Translations under genes and position numbers: made by a program
The notes under the pieces: generated by a model
The model's input: the letters and a program-made list of their open reading frames with translations, nothing else
What the model was told of the DNA's origin: nothing
Database searches by the model: none
DNA from: Jannaschia donghaensis
GTDB taxonomy: Bacteria; Pseudomonadota; Alphaproteobacteria; Rhodobacterales; Rhodobacteraceae
NCBI RefSeq assembly: GCF_001403795.1
Contig: NZ_CXSU01000005.1
Location: 697,682 to 731,106, forward strand
Direction of reading: 5' to 3'
DNA: 33,425 nt
In this document: positions 1 through 8,936 of the stretch, piece after piece
Layout: each line of letters begins with the position of its first letter
How positions within the stretch are numbered: the first letter of the stretch is position 1

Positions 1-7
1 CGGTGGA

Positions 8-757
8 TCAGCCGGAGGCGAGGCCGGTCGCGGTGAAGTTGTCGATCGCAAAGAACTCGTTGTCGGACCCGGCGCTCGCATCCGACCCGAAGCCGATGTT
101 CACCGTTCCGATGTTGGTGGTGACGGGCTCATTGGTCGTCGGGTCAATTGTTACGGGGCGGCTCACGAAGATCTCGAAAGACGACAGCGCGTCGGCGTCG
201 GAGGTCGAGCCTCCAAGGTGCACGTTGGTGTCGACATCCGTATACCGGACCGTCACGTTCGGCGGCGCGCCTTCGGCCGCGGTGAAAGTAGGGATGCCGT
301 TGTCGACAGTCACCGATCCGACTGCATCGCCGTTGACATAGACGGTGCCCGTGTCGCCGTCGAAATTGTCCATCGAGTAGAGATCGAAGCTGAAGGTCGC
401 GGTGTCAGTAGCGTCGCTGACAGCAAAGTCGCGGCTGACGCCAGGCCCGCCGCCCGTGTTTTCGATCGGGCCCAGAACGTGACCGATGCCAGCGATTTCT
501 GTGCTCTCGGCCCCGACCCATCCTTGCGCACCGTTGTCGTAGCCGTCCGAATAGGTCAGGCCATTTCCGCTGCCGACCGCTTCGCCGCGCAATTCCGTAT
601 CGACCGTTCCGGCCAGTGACCGCATACCTGCCTGAATGATGTCCGTTGACAGAAGACCAACCATCGTGACGGCGGCGGCAAGGACCACGTAATCGACGGT
701 GACGGCACCTTGGCTGTCACGAAGGAAGTGGCGAAGATGATCGGCATTGAGGCGCAT
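8..757 (-). CDS. Flp-type pilin-like protein with a large beta-rich C-terminal domain
   Basis: The protein has 249 residues. Residues 1-45 resemble the N-terminus of type IVb (Flp/TadE-class) pilins of Rhodobacterales: a short basic leader, then an SQGAVTVDYVVLAAAV motif (G17, E/D-type residue D22) running into one hydrophobic helix (about 19-42). Residues 65-249 are rich in Gly, Asp, Thr and Val, with no Cys, and read like an extracellular beta-sandwich or lectin-like domain. Ordinary Flp pilins are only 50-80 residues, so this is a pilin-like anchor carrying an exported passenger, possibly a minor pilin or surface adhesin. No tad/cpa genes are in view. The ATG at 757 has no obvious Shine-Dalgarno sequence. 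The pilin-like N-terminus is seen in the sequence; the adhesin role is inference. Confidence 0.7.
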   Translation of the reverse strand: MRLNADHLRHFLRDSQGAVTVDYVVLAAAVTMVGLLSTDIIQAGMRSLAGTVDTELRGEAVGSGNGLTYSDGYDNGAQGWVGAESTEIAGIGHVLGPIENTGGGPGVSRDFAVSDATDTATFSFDLYSMDNFDGDTGTVYVNGDAVGSVTVDNGIPTFTAAEGAPPNVTVRYTDVDTNVHLGGSTSDADALSSFEIFVSRPVTIDPTTNEPVTTNIGTVNIGFGSDASAGSDNEFFAIDNFTATGLASG

Positions 758-871
758 GACAGAGACTCGGTAAGAAAAAGTTGATCTATTTCTATCGATC
801 TTCTGCGGCGCAGCTGGGCAGATCCTGCGACAAAATTGAGGCCATGAGGCCCCTGTTTCCGAACAATTGGA

Positions 872-901
872 GGGACTGCCGTCGATCGTTTCGACAGTCC
901 C
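872..901 (-). terminator. Hairpin downstream of pyc
   Basis: A bulged inverted repeat starts 13 bp after the pyc stop. GGGACT (872-877) pairs with AGTCCC (896-901), and GTCGA (881-885) pairs with TCGAC (891-895), leaving a 5-nt loop and a GCC bulge. On the minus strand it is not followed by a good T-run, so it may be a weak or Rho-assisted terminator or an mRNA 3'-end stabiliser. Confidence 0.4.
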
Positions 902-914
902 CGGTTTTCAACCT

Positions 915-3900
915 TCAGGAAAGCTCCACCAGCAAATCCTTGGCATCGATCTGCGCGCCGGGCGTGACGTGGATAGCGCTTATGATCGCATCGCGGTCCG
1001 CGTGAAGGCCGGTTTCCATCTTCATCGCCTCGATCGTCAGCAGCAGATCGCCCTTTTTGACCGCACTGCCGACCGTCGCGGCCACGCTGGCCACGACGCC
1101 GGGCATGGGCGCACCGATGTGATCGGCATTGCCAAGTTCCGCCTTGGGGCGTTTCGCTGTCTTGCCCACGACGCGACGGTCGGGGACGCGGATGTTGCGC
1201 GGCTGACCGTTCAGTTCAAAGAAGACGCGCACTTCGCCGTCCTCATTCGTCTCTCCGCGCGCGACCATCCGGATCTCCAGCGTCTTGCCCGGATCGATTT
1301 CGGCAAAGGTCTCCTCGCCCGGCGTCATCCCATAGAAGAACACCGGCGTCGTCAGCGCGCGCACCGGCCCATAGGTCTGATGCCGTTCGACGTAATCCGT
1401 GAAGACCTTTGGATACATCAGATAGCCATTCAGATCCTCGTCATCGACGTCTTGCCCGATGTCCTTGGCGAGCGTCGCGCGCACAGCGTCCAGATCGACC
1501 GCCTTCAGATGCTTGCCGGGTCGGTCGGTCAGGGGCGTCTCCCCTTTCAACGCCTTTTTCTGAAGTACCTTGGGCCATCCTTCGGGCGGTTGCCCCAGGT
1601 TGCCGCGCAGCATGTCGATGACCGACTCCGGGAAGGACACGTCCGTCTTTGGATCCTCCACCTGCGCGGTGGTCAGGCCCTGAGCCACCATCATCAGCGC
1701 CATGTCGCCCACGACCTTGGAGGACGGGGTCACCTTCACGATATCGCCGAACATCGCGTTTACGTCCGAATACATCTGCGCCACTTCGTGCCAGCGCTCC
1801 TCCAGCCCCATGGACCGGGCCTGCGCCTTGAGGTTGGTAAACTGGCCGCCGGGCATTTCGTGCAGATAGACCTCGGACGACGGGGCCTGCATTCCGCTTT
1901 CGAAGGCCAGATACTGCGCGCGCACCGCTTCCCAGTAGTCGGACATGTGCCGCACCGCCGTGGCGTCCATCCCCGGATCGCGCGGGTCGTCCTTGAGCGC
2001 GGCCAGGATCGTGCCGAAGGTCGCTTGCGATGTATTCCCCGAAAACGCATCCATCGCGACGTCGGCGGCATCCACACCGGCGTCCGTCGCGGCCAGGATC
2101 GTGGCGCAGGCGATGCCCGCAGTGTCGTGGGTGTGGAAGTGGACGGGAATGCCGATCTCTTCCTTCAGCGCCTTGACCAGAACGCGGGCGGCGGCGGGTT
2201 TGAGCAATCCGGCCATGTCCTTGAGGCCCAGGACATGCGCGCCCGCGGCTTCCAGTGCCTTCGCCATGTCGACGTAATATTTCAGATCGTACTTCGCGCG
2301 CGCGGGGTCCAAGATGTCGCCGGTATAGCAGACGGTCCCTTCGCAGACCTTACCGCTCTCGATGACTGCATCCATGGCGACGCGCATATTCTCGACCCAG
2401 TTCAGACTGTCGAAGACGCGGAAGATGTCGATGCCGGTCTCTGCGGCCTGTGCCACGAAGCTTTGCACCACGTTGTCGGGATAGTTGGTGTAGCCCACTC
2501 CGTTCGACGCACGCAGCAGCATCTGCGTGCACAGGTTTGGCATCGCCGCGCGCAGGTCGCGCAGGCGCTGCCACGGGCATTCCTGCAAGAAGCGGTAGGC
2601 GACGTCGAACGTCGCCCCGCCCCAGCATTCGACGGACAGCAACTCGGGCAAATTCGTTGCGTAGGAAGGAGCGGCGCGCACCATGTCGATCGACCGCATC
2701 CGCGTGGCCAGCAGCGACTGGTGCCCGTCGCGCATCGTCGTGTCGGTCAGCAACAGACGGTCGCGCGACAGCATCCAATCGGCCAGACCCTTGGGCCCGT
2801 CCCGCTCCAGGATCTGACGCGTGCCCTCTGGGGCCTTCTCCACCAGCGGGGCGGGGGCCTTGGGCGCGCGAATGTCGTCGGCGGGGCGGGGGCGGCCTTC
2901 GGTTTCGGGATGCCCGTTGACCGAGATGTCGGCGATATAGGTCAGGATTTTCGTCGCCCGGTCGCGGCGCGCTTTGAAGTCGAACAGACCGGGCGTGTCA
3001 TCGATGAATTTCGTCGAATATTCGTTCGACAGGAACGTCGGATGTTTCAGCAGGTTCTCGACGAAGGCGATGTTGGTGCTGACCCCACGGATGCGGAATT
3101 CGCGCAATGCGCGGTCCATCCGGCTGATCGCCGCTTCGGGCGTGGGGGCCCAAGCCGTCACTTTGGTCAATAGACTGTCGTAGTATCGCGTGATGACCGC
3201 GCCCGAATAGGCTGTCCCCTCATCCAGGCGAATGCCCATGCCCGTCGCGGCGCGGTATGTCGTGATGCGACCGTAGTCGGGGATGAAGTTGTTGGTCGGA
3301 TCTTCGGTCGTCACGCGGGTCTGCAACGCGTGCCCGTCGAGCTTCACGTCGTATTGCGACGCGACACCCGTCGCCTCCATCAGCGACTTTCCCTCCGCGA
3401 TCAGGATCTGGGCGCGCACGATGTCGATGCCGGTGACTTCTTCGGTGACGGTATGCTCGACCTGCACGCGGGGGTTCACTTCGATGAAGTAGAATTCGCC
3501 CGAGTCCATATCCATCAGGAACTCGACCGTGCCCGCGCATTCGTAGCCGACGAATTCGCAGATTTTCTTGCCGAGCGCGCAGATGTGCTCCCGCTGCGTT
3601 TCTGACAGATAAGGGGCGGGCGCACGTTCCACGACCTTCTGGTTGCGCCGCTGGACCGAGCAGTCGCGCTCGTAGAGATGATAGGTATTGCCCATGGAAT
3701 CGCCCAGCACCTGAACTTCGACGTGGCGGGCGCGCTGGATCATCTTCTCCAGGTAGCCTTCGCCGTTGCCGAACGCCGCCTCCGCCTCGCGCCGGCCTTC
3801 CAGCACCTTCTCCTCCAGCTCGTCCTCGGACATGATGGGCCGCATTCCGCGCCCACCGCCGCCCCACGACGCTTTGAGCATCAGCGGATAGCCGACCTGT

Positions 3901-4355
3901 GCCGCCTGTTTCTTGGCATCGGCCATATCGTCGGTCAGCACGTCCGTCGCCGGCACTACGGGCACGCCCGCCCGGATCGCCACCTGTCGCGCACTGGCCT
4001 TGTCGCCCAGTTGCCGCATGGTTTCGGCCTTGGGACCGATGAACTTGATGCCGGCGGCTTCGCAGGCGTCCACGAATTTCGGGTTTTCCGACAGCAGGCC
4101 ATAGCCGGGGTGAATCGCATCCGCACCGCTGGCCTTGGCGACCCGGATGATCTCCTCGATCGAGAGGTAGGCGGCGACCGGACCCATGCCTTCGCCGATG
4201 CGGTAGGCTTCGTCAGCCTTGAAACGGTGCAGGCCCAGTTTGTCTTCCTCGGCATAGACGGCGACCGTCTTCTTCCCCATCTCGTTGGCGGCGCGCATCA
4301 CGCGGATGGCGATCTCACCGCGATTGGCGATCAGGATCTTGTTGAAGTCGGCCAT
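915..4355 (-). CDS. pyc: Pyruvate carboxylase
   Basis: Biotin-dependent cytosolic enzyme that carboxylates pyruvate to oxaloacetate, the anaplerotic feed of the TCA cycle. The 1146 residues match the usual single-chain alpha4 form (about 1150). Order: biotin carboxylase domain (from ADFNKILIANRGEIA at the N-terminus, with the ATP-grasp glycine loop SWGGGGRGMR), carboxyltransferase domain (TDTTMRDGHQSLLATR), and a C-terminal biotinyl domain with EAMKMET, the biotinylated lysine being K1112. The ATG at 4355 is chosen because the conserved protein begins there. An in-frame extension of 46 residues to 4493 has no family resemblance. A G-rich stretch (GGGGGA) precedes this start. It is divergent from the EF-hand gene with about 190 bp between. 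Family and reaction are certain from the motifs. Confidence 0.97.
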   Translation of the reverse strand: MADFNKILIANRGEIAIRVMRAANEMGKKTVAVYAEEDKLGLHRFKADEAYRIGEGMGPVAAYLSIEEIIRVAKASGADAIHPGYGLLSENPKFVDACEAAGIKFIGPKAETMRQLGDKASARQVAIRAGVPVVPATDVLTDDMADAKKQAAQVGYPLMLKASWGGGGRGMRPIMSEDELEEKVLEGRREAEAAFGNGEGYLEKMIQRARHVEVQVLGDSMGNTYHLYERDCSVQRRNQKVVERAPAPYLSETQREHICALGKKICEFVGYECAGTVEFLMDMDSGEFYFIEVNPRVQVEHTVTEEVTGIDIVRAQILIAEGKSLMEATGVASQYDVKLDGHALQTRVTTEDPTNNFIPDYGRITTYRAATGMGIRLDEGTAYSGAVITRYYDSLLTKVTAWAPTPEAAISRMDRALREFRIRGVSTNIAFVENLLKHPTFLSNEYSTKFIDDTPGLFDFKARRDRATKILTYIADISVNGHPETEGRPRPADDIRAPKAPAPLVEKAPEGTRQILERDGPKGLADWMLSRDRLLLTDTTMRDGHQSLLATRMRSIDMVRAAPSYATNLPELLSVECWGGATFDVAYRFLQECPWQRLRDLRAAMPNLCTQMLLRASNGVGYTNYPDNVVQSFVAQAAETGIDIFRVFDSLNWVENMRVAMDAVIESGKVCEGTVCYTGDILDPARAKYDLKYYVDMAKALEAAGAHVLGLKDMAGLLKPAAARVLVKALKEEIGIPVHFHTHDTAGIACATILAATDAGVDAADVAMDAFSGNTSQATFGTILAALKDDPRDPGMDATAVRHMSDYWEAVRAQYLAFESGMQAPSSEVYLHEMPGGQFTNLKAQARSMGLEERWHEVAQMYSDVNAMFGDIVKVTPSSKVVGDMALMMVAQGLTTAQVEDPKTDVSFPESVIDMLRGNLGQPPEGWPKVLQKKALKGETPLTDRPGKHLKAVDLDAVRATLAKDIGQDVDDEDLNGYLMYPKVFTDYVERHQTYGPVRALTTPVFFYGMTPGEETFAEIDPGKTLEIRMVARGETNEDGEVRVFFELNGQPRNIRVPDRRVVGKTAKRPKAELGNADHIGAPMPGVVASVAATVGSAVKKGDLLLTIEAMKMETGLHADRDAIISAIHVTPGAQIDAKDLLVELS

Positions 4356-4546
4356 TGGGGTCCCCCGGAACTGTCGGTAGGAATTTGGTAGCGGCTTCGC
4401 CGCGGCGCGGCAACTGCGGGGGAATGGGTAGCCGCCGGCCGTCACGCCGGACAAATCCGGTGCCATGCCTGCCGGACCGGCGGGAACCCCCACGCGCCCG
4501 CAGCCGTTCCCTCCCCATCAACCAACCTGCAATCAGGAGACATCCA

Positions 4547-4882
4547 ATGACTCGCACCTTCACCCTTCTCGCGGCGACCCTGTTCGCCGTCACGCCCGTC
4601 CTGGCCGACATGGAAGACTACGACGGCGATGGCGACGCGATGCTGAATGATGCCGAGTTCGGCGAAGCGGACGGCGGCAAACGCTTTATGGCCTACGACA
4701 GCGATGGCAGCGGCGACATCTCGGAGGCGGAGTTCGCAGCCGGCGAATTCTCCCGCTACGACCGCAACCGCGACGGCGGCGTCGATGCCGAGGAATACGG
4801 CCGCTACGAAAGCGACGACGATGACGGCGAAATGGAATCCGAAAGCGAGATGGAATCCGAGGAAGAGGGCGAAGAAGACTGA
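4547..4882 (+). CDS. Secreted EF-hand calcium-binding protein with acidic tail
   Basis: The product has 111 residues, with a signal peptide of about 20 (basic start, LLAATLFAVTPVLA, likely cut after A20). Three consecutive EF-hand loops follow: D26-E37 (position 6 is Ala instead of Gly), D51-E62 (canonical) and D72-E83 (canonical). The tail from about residue 89 is nearly all Asp, Glu and Ser. It is probably a periplasmic or secreted Ca2+ buffer or sensor; its partner is unknown. AGGAGA at 4535-4540 lies 6 nt before the ATG, which fixes this start over an upstream in-frame one. Divergent from pyc. Confidence 0.85.
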   Translation: MTRTFTLLAATLFAVTPVLADMEDYDGDGDAMLNDAEFGEADGGKRFMAYDSDGSGDISEAEFAAGEFSRYDRNRDGGVDAEEYGRYESDDDDGEMESESEMESEEEGEED

Positions 4883-5255
4883 GCCTAAGGCTTGTCCGAG
4901 ACTTGAAGTGACGGTCCGGGACGGAATTTCTCTGCCCCGGACCCCACCAATTGCATCTGCCATGGCAGTGGTTGGCTGTCCCAACCTGTCCTGTCTTCGG
5001 GTGTTTCGCGGCCGCATCGAATGGGTGGCGGCTCAGGATGAAAGGCCGCAAAAAATGTGCTCCGAGCCATGACTTCCCGCCGACGATATCGATAATTTTC
5101 GACAATGAACGAGAACCTGGCCGCCGGTGCACCGACCCTCAACGCGATGACCAAAGAGTTTATTCGGAAGCCTGGTTGGTGGGAATTCGGGTCGGCGCAG
5201 AACGGACCGGGAACACCGTCTTTCCAATCCGGCGCGTCGGGCGTAGTCTGCCCAC
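4883..5255. other. Intergenic region, no gene seen
   Basis: These 373 bp lie between the EF-hand gene and the helicase gene. An imperfect terminator candidate sits just after the EF-hand stop: GGTCCGGG (4913-4920) and CCCGGACC (4936-4943) with a 15-nt loop but no T-run. Open frames here lack ribosome sites and recognisable products. No tRNA, repeat or clear promoter was found. Confidence 0.5.
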
Positions 5256-7691
5256 ATGATGGATTTTGACGATTCCGACGCTTTCGAGGCGGCCAGCCTG
5301 TCCTCTCGCGCGATGGGTGTTCGCCCGACGCCGTATCTCGACGGGCTGAACCCCGCGCAATTGCAGGCTGTCCATACGCTCGACGGGCCGGTTCTGATGC
5401 TGGCGGGGGCGGGGACCGGCAAGACGCGGGCGCTGACGGCCCGCATCGCCCACCTTATGAGCCAGGGCAAGGCCCGCCCGAACGAAATTCTGGCCGTCAC
5501 CTTCACCAACAAGGCCGCGCGCGAGATGCGCAACCGCATCGGTGCGATGATGGGCGAGGTGGCCGAGGGCATGCCATGGCTCGGCACCTTCCATTCGGTC
5601 TGCGTCAAGCTGCTGCGCCGCCATGCGGAATTGGTCGGACGGACCGTTTCGGACCCCCTGCTGGAGTCGGGCACGCGCGAATTGTTCCTGAAGTCCAACT
5701 TTACCATCCTGGACACCGACGATCAGAACCGCCTTCTCAAACAGCTCATCCTCGCCGCCGAGATCGACGAGAAGAAGTGGCCGCCCCGGATGCTGGCCGG
5801 CATCATCGACCATTGGAAGAACCGCGCCTGGACCCCGGACAAGGTGCCCGCGTCCGAGGCGCAGGCGTTCAATGGCAAGGGGGTCGCGCTCTACCGTGAG
5901 TATCAGGATCGCCTTCTGACGCTGAATGCCGTCGATTTCGGGGACCTGCTGCTGCACGTCATTAGCATCTTTCAGGCGCACGACGACATCTTGGGCAAAT
6001 ACCGTCGCTGGTTCAAATACATCCTGGTGGACGAATATCAGGACACGAACGTTGCGCAGTACATGTGGCTGCGTCTGCTGGCGGGTGGCCATCGCAACAT
6101 CTGCTGCGTGGGCGATGACGATCAGTCGATCTATGGCTGGCGCGGGGCCGAGGTGGGCAATATCCTGCGGTTCGAGAAGGATTTCGAAGGGGCGGAGATC
6201 ATCCGGCTGGAGCAGAATTATCGCTCCACCCCCCATATCCTGGCCGCCGCGTCCGCCGTCATCGCGGGCAACAAGGGGCGGCTTGGCAAGACGCTCTTCA
6301 CCGACCTAACCGAAGGCGAAAAGGTCCGTCTGATCGGTCATTGGGATGGCGACGAGGAGGCCCGCTGGATCGGGGAGGAAGCGGAGTCGCTTCAACGCGG
6401 CACCCGCAACCTCGACCCTTTCTCGCTCGATGACATGGCAATCCTGCTGCGGGCATCCCACCAGATGCGCGCGTTCGAGGATCGGTTTTTGACGATCGGC
6501 CTGCCTTACCGCGTCATCGGCGGTCCGCGCTTTTACGAACGCCTCGAAATCCGCGATGCCATGGCCTATTTCCGCGTCACCGTTTCCCCAGACGACGATT
6601 TGGCGTTCGAACGGATCGTCAATACGCCCAAACGTGGCCTGGGCGAGAAGGCGCAGCAGACGATCCAGCGCATGGCCCGGTCCAACGGCGTGTCCTTGTT
6701 GGAGGGTGCCAAGCTTTGCGTGCGCACCAAGACCATCGGCGGCAAGGGCGGCGCGGCCCTCAAGGAATTGTGCGACGGCTTCGACCGCTGGCGCGAACAA
6801 CTCCTGGACGGGCGTGACCACATTCACCTCGCTGAGGAAATTCTGGACGAGAGCGGCTACACCACATTCTGGCAGAACGAGAAGACGCCCGAAGCGCCGG
6901 GGCGTCTCGAAAACCTCAAGGAACTCGTCAAGGCGCTGGAGGGGTTCGAGAACCTGCAGGGGTTTCTCGAACACGTTTCCCTGATCATGGATATGGAGGC
7001 GGGGGACGAGCAGGAGCCGATGATCACCCTGATGACGCTGCACGGTGCCAAAGGTCTCGAATTTCCCGTCGTGTTCCTGCCTGGATGGGAAGACGGTCTA
7101 TTCCCGTCCCAGCGTTCCATGGACGAGACGGGTGTGAAGGGGCTGGAGGAGGAGCGGCGGCTGGCCTACGTCGGCATCACGCGGGCGGAACGCATCTGCA
7201 CCATCAGTTTCGCCGCGAACCGCCGCGTCTATGGTCAGTGGCAAAGCGCATTGCCCAGCCGTTTCATCGACGAATTGCCCGAGGAACACGTGGAGATCCT
7301 CACGCCTCCGGGCCTTTACGGTGGCGGTTTCGGCGCGACCGGCATGGCCGCCGCGCAGCACGCGGCGATGTCGGGCGGCGTGGAATCGGATATGCCCGCC
7401 AAAGCCGCCAAGGCCGACGTCTATAATTCGCCCGGATGGAAGCGCCTGCAATCGCGGTCGCAGCAGCGACCCGTCAGCCAACCGTCCGAGGCCAAGAATC
7501 TGACCATCGACGCGACGGCCGTATCGGCCTTCACCACCGGCGACCGCGTGTTCCACACAAAGTTTGGCTACGGGCTGGTCGAGGGGATCGAGGGTGACAA
7601 GCTGGACGTGGCATTTGAAAAAGCGGGCACGAAAAAGATCGTCGGGCGTTTCGTCGTGCCAGCGGATCAGGCCGGCGAGGTGCCATTCTGA
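5256..7691 (+). CDS. uvrD: ATP-dependent DNA helicase UvrD/PcrA (Rep superfamily 1A)
   Basis: A 3'-5' DNA helicase of 811 residues for nucleotide-excision and mismatch repair and for clearing polymerase or recombinase complexes. Visible motifs: Q-motif region LNPAQLQAV (31-39), Walker A GAGTGKT (51-57), motif Ia [10 protein letters not shown], Walker B DEYQDTN (from D259), motif [16 protein letters not shown], motif IV QNYRST, motif [14 protein letters not shown] and motif [15 protein letters not shown] Pro/Gln-rich linker leads to a C-terminal Tudor-like module (about 750-811, [15 protein letters not shown]), as in PcrA/UvrD. The start is ATGATG with little Shine-Dalgarno signal; either Met is possible. 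uvrD and pcrA cannot be told apart by sequence alone here. Confidence 0.93.
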   Translation: MMDFDDSDAFEAASLSSRAMGVRPTPYLDGLNPAQLQAVHTLDGPVLMLAGAGTGKTRALTARIAHLMSQGKARPNEILAVTFTNKAAREMRNRIGAMMGEVAEGMPWLGTFHSVCVKLLRRHAELVGRTVSDPLLESGTRELFLKSNFTILDTDDQNRLLKQLILAAEIDEKKWPPRMLAGIIDHWKNRAWTPDKVPASEAQAFNGKGVALYREYQDRLLTLNAVDFGDLLLHVISIFQAHDDILGKYRRWFKYILVDEYQDTNVAQYMWLRLLAGGHRNICCVGDDDQSIYGWRGAEVGNILRFEKDFEGAEIIRLEQNYRSTPHILAAASAVIAGNKGRLGKTLFTDLTEGEKVRLIGHWDGDEEARWIGEEAESLQRGTRNLDPFSLDDMAILLRASHQMRAFEDRFLTIGLPYRVIGGPRFYERLEIRDAMAYFRVTVSPDDDLAFERIVNTPKRGLGEKAQQTIQRMARSNGVSLLEGAKLCVRTKTIGGKGGAALKELCDGFDRWREQLLDGRDHIHLAEEILDESGYTTFWQNEKTPEAPGRLENLKELVKALEGFENLQGFLEHVSLIMDMEAGDEQEPMITLMTLHGAKGLEFPVVFLPGWEDGLFPSQRSMDETGVKGLEEERRLAYVGITRAERICTISFAANRRVYGQWQSALPSRFIDELPEEHVEILTPPGLYGGGFGATGMAAAQHAAMSGGVESDMPAKAAKADVYNSPGWKRLQSRSQQRPVSQPSEAKNLTIDATAVSAFTTGDRVFHTKFGYGLVEGIEGDKLDVAFEKAGTKKIVGRFVVPADQAGEVPF

Positions 7692-7701
7692 AAGGCCAAG
7701 G

Positions 7702-8496
7702 ATGACGCGACTGACCGGCAAGATCGCCCTGGTAACCGGAGCCGCGCGGGGGATTGGGGCCGCCATTGCGCGGGCCTTCGCCAACGAAGGGGCGCAGGTG
7801 ATCGTGACGGACGTCGACGTGGCCGGCGGCACCGCGCTGGCCAGGGAAATCGGCGGGGTGTTTCATCACCTCGACGTCGCATCCGAAGCTGACTGGGACA
7901 GGATCGCAAAGGCCGTTCCCGCTCTCGACATCGTCGTGAACAACGCGGGTATCACCGGCTTCGAAGGGCCATTCGACGGCCCGCCGCCACCGCAGGATCC
8001 GGAAAATGCCAGTCTTGCCGATTGGCGCAGGGTCCATGCGGTGAACCTCGACGGAACGTTCCTCGGCTGCCGCTATGCCATCGGCGCGATGCGCGACCGC
8101 GACGCCGGGTCCATCGTCAACATCTCCTCACGCTCCGGCCTTGTCGGCATCCCGGCCGCCGCGGCCTACGCATCGTCCAAAGCCGCCGTGCGAAACCACA
8201 CCAAAAGCGTCGCCCTCTATTGCGCAGGGCAGGGGTTGAACATCCGTTGTAACTCGATCCACCCGGCCGCCGTCATGACCCCGATGTGGGAACCGATGCT
8301 GGGTGACGGCCCGGATCGCGCCAAGCGGGAGGCGGCAATGGTCGCTGACACGCCGATGCGCCGCTTTGGGCGACCCGAGGAAGTTGCAGCGCTCGCCGTC
8401 CTTCTGGCCTCGGACGAGGCTGCGTATATGACCGGGGCCGAGCTGACGATCGACGGTGGGATCCTTGCCGGGTCGGCGGCGACGCCGGGTGGCTGA
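7702..8496 (+). CDS. Short-chain dehydrogenase/reductase (SDR), classical type
   Basis: NAD(P)-dependent oxidoreductase of 264 residues. Cofactor motif TGAARGIG (12-19); D37 near the end of beta2 suggests NAD preference. NNAG at 80-83. The catalytic set is a serine in NISSRSG (142/143), Y156 and K160 (YASSK). The C-terminus carries the usual [11 protein letters not shown] segment. The substrate is unknown; the family includes 3-oxoacyl-ACP reductase-like and sugar or steroid dehydrogenases. The ATG at 7702 (AAGG 4-5 nt upstream) is preferred because the Rossmann fold begins immediately; upstream in-frame codons overlap uvrD. The gene starts 10 bp after uvrD and is probably co-transcribed with it. 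It converges on the small-RNA array. Confidence 0.9.
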   Translation: MTRLTGKIALVTGAARGIGAAIARAFANEGAQVIVTDVDVAGGTALAREIGGVFHHLDVASEADWDRIAKAVPALDIVVNNAGITGFEGPFDGPPPPQDPENASLADWRRVHAVNLDGTFLGCRYAIGAMRDRDAGSIVNISSRSGLVGIPAAAAYASSKAAVRNHTKSVALYCAGQGLNIRCNSIHPAAVMTPMWEPMLGDGPDRAKREAAMVADTPMRRFGRPEEVAALAVLLASDEAAYMTGAELTIDGGILAGSAATPGG

Positions 8497-8554
8497 GCCG
8501 TTTTTGGAAGACCTGCAAGATTTGGATCGAGGGCTTCGAAACCAGGCCCTAAAT

Positions 8555-8598
8555 GCGAAAAAGCCGCGATGTCCAAGGGAGGAAGGACATCGCGGCTT
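8555..8598 (-). terminator. Terminal Cuckoo stem-loop and intrinsic terminator
   Basis: A perfect 14-bp stem, AAGCCGCGATGTCC (8561-8574) with its complement at 8585-8598, closes a 10-nt loop UUCCUCCCUU. On the minus strand it is followed by five U residues. It serves both as last motif-bearing hairpin and as a Rho-independent terminator for the DUF1127-sRNA transcript. Confidence 0.9.
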
Positions 8599-8610
8599 CT
8601 TGCGTTTGGC

Positions 8611-8634
8611 GTGATCCGAGGGAGGGCGGATCAC
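8611..8634 (-). ncRNA. Cuckoo stem-loop 7 (variant loop)
   Basis: A perfect 8-bp stem GTGATCCG (8611-8618) with CGGATCAC (8627-8634) presents CCCUCCCU as the whole 8-nt loop. Confidence 0.75.
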
Positions 8635-8648
8635 ACCGTACCGGCGTC

Positions 8649-8674
8649 CGGACCAAAAGGGAGGAGACGGTCCG
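8649..8674 (-). ncRNA. Cuckoo stem-loop 6
   Basis: CGGACC (8649-8654) pairs with GGTCCG (8669-8674) around a 14-nt loop with UCCUCCCUU. Between this unit and the next one upstream (8675-8739) the motif is missing; only a 5-bp hairpin (8693-8697 with 8716-8720) remains, perhaps a decayed unit. Confidence 0.7.
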
Positions 8675-8739
8675 TCGTCGAATTCTGAAAAGGGAACATC
8701 CCCAAGTGACGTCCGGTTCCATGATATTCTCGAGAGGTT

Positions 8740-8776
8740 CCGACGGTGCCCTAAAGGGAGGAGAGAGCACCGTCGG
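8740..8776 (-). ncRNA. Cuckoo stem-loop 5
   Basis: A perfect 10-bp stem, CCGACGGTGC (8740-8749) with GCACCGTCGG (8767-8776), closes a 17-nt loop containing UCCUCCCUU in RNA sense. Confidence 0.75.
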
Positions 8777-8796
8777 TTCCTTCGTGAACGCCCGTT

Positions 8797-8850
8797 CCCC
8801 AAGGGAGGAGGAGAGGTCGGGGCGCAGTCCCGACCCAAGGGAGGAGAGGG
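8797..8850 (-). ncRNA. Two Cuckoo motifs flanking a central hairpin
   Basis: Two motif copies (8801-8809 and 8837-8845) flank a perfect 7-bp hairpin, GGTCGGG (8815-8821) with CCCGACC (8829-8835). Here the motifs are largely single-stranded around the stem, or in weak alternative loops closed by CCCC (8797-8800) with GGGG (8819-8822). The right-hand copy holds the exact CCUCCUCCC. Confidence 0.65.
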
Positions 8851-8866
8851 CCGGTATAGGTGCGAC

Positions 8867-8892
8867 GGCGGATCGAGGGAGGGTCGATCGCC
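8867..8892 (-). ncRNA. Cuckoo stem-loop 2 (variant loop)
   Basis: GATCGA (8871-8876) pairs with TCGATC (8884-8889). GGC (8867-8869) and GCC (8890-8892) extend the stem past one bulged G. The loop is the CCCUCCC variant. Confidence 0.7.
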
Positions 8893-8901
8893 ATCGCGGT
8901 C

Positions 8902-8936
8902 CCCCTGCCGCTTCAAGGGAGGATCAGCGGCTGGGG
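8902..8936 (-). ncRNA. Cuckoo stem-loop 1 (first after DUF1127 gene)
   Basis: GCCGCT (8907-8912) pairs with AGCGGC (8926-8931). The stem extends past a T-T mismatch by CCCC (8902-8905) with GGGG (8933-8936). The loop carries UCCUCCCUU (RNA sense). It begins 5 nt after the DUF1127 stop codon. Confidence 0.75.

Noticed and set aside
867-3173. A 768-codon open frame antisense to pyc
   Set aside because: High-GC shadow of the pyc reading frame: His/Arg-rich composition, no domain, no ribosome site; pyc motifs on the opposite strand are complete.
4913-4943. A confident terminator after the EF-hand gene
   Set aside because: The 8-bp inverted repeat has a 15-nt loop and no T-run, so it is noted only within the intergenic entry.
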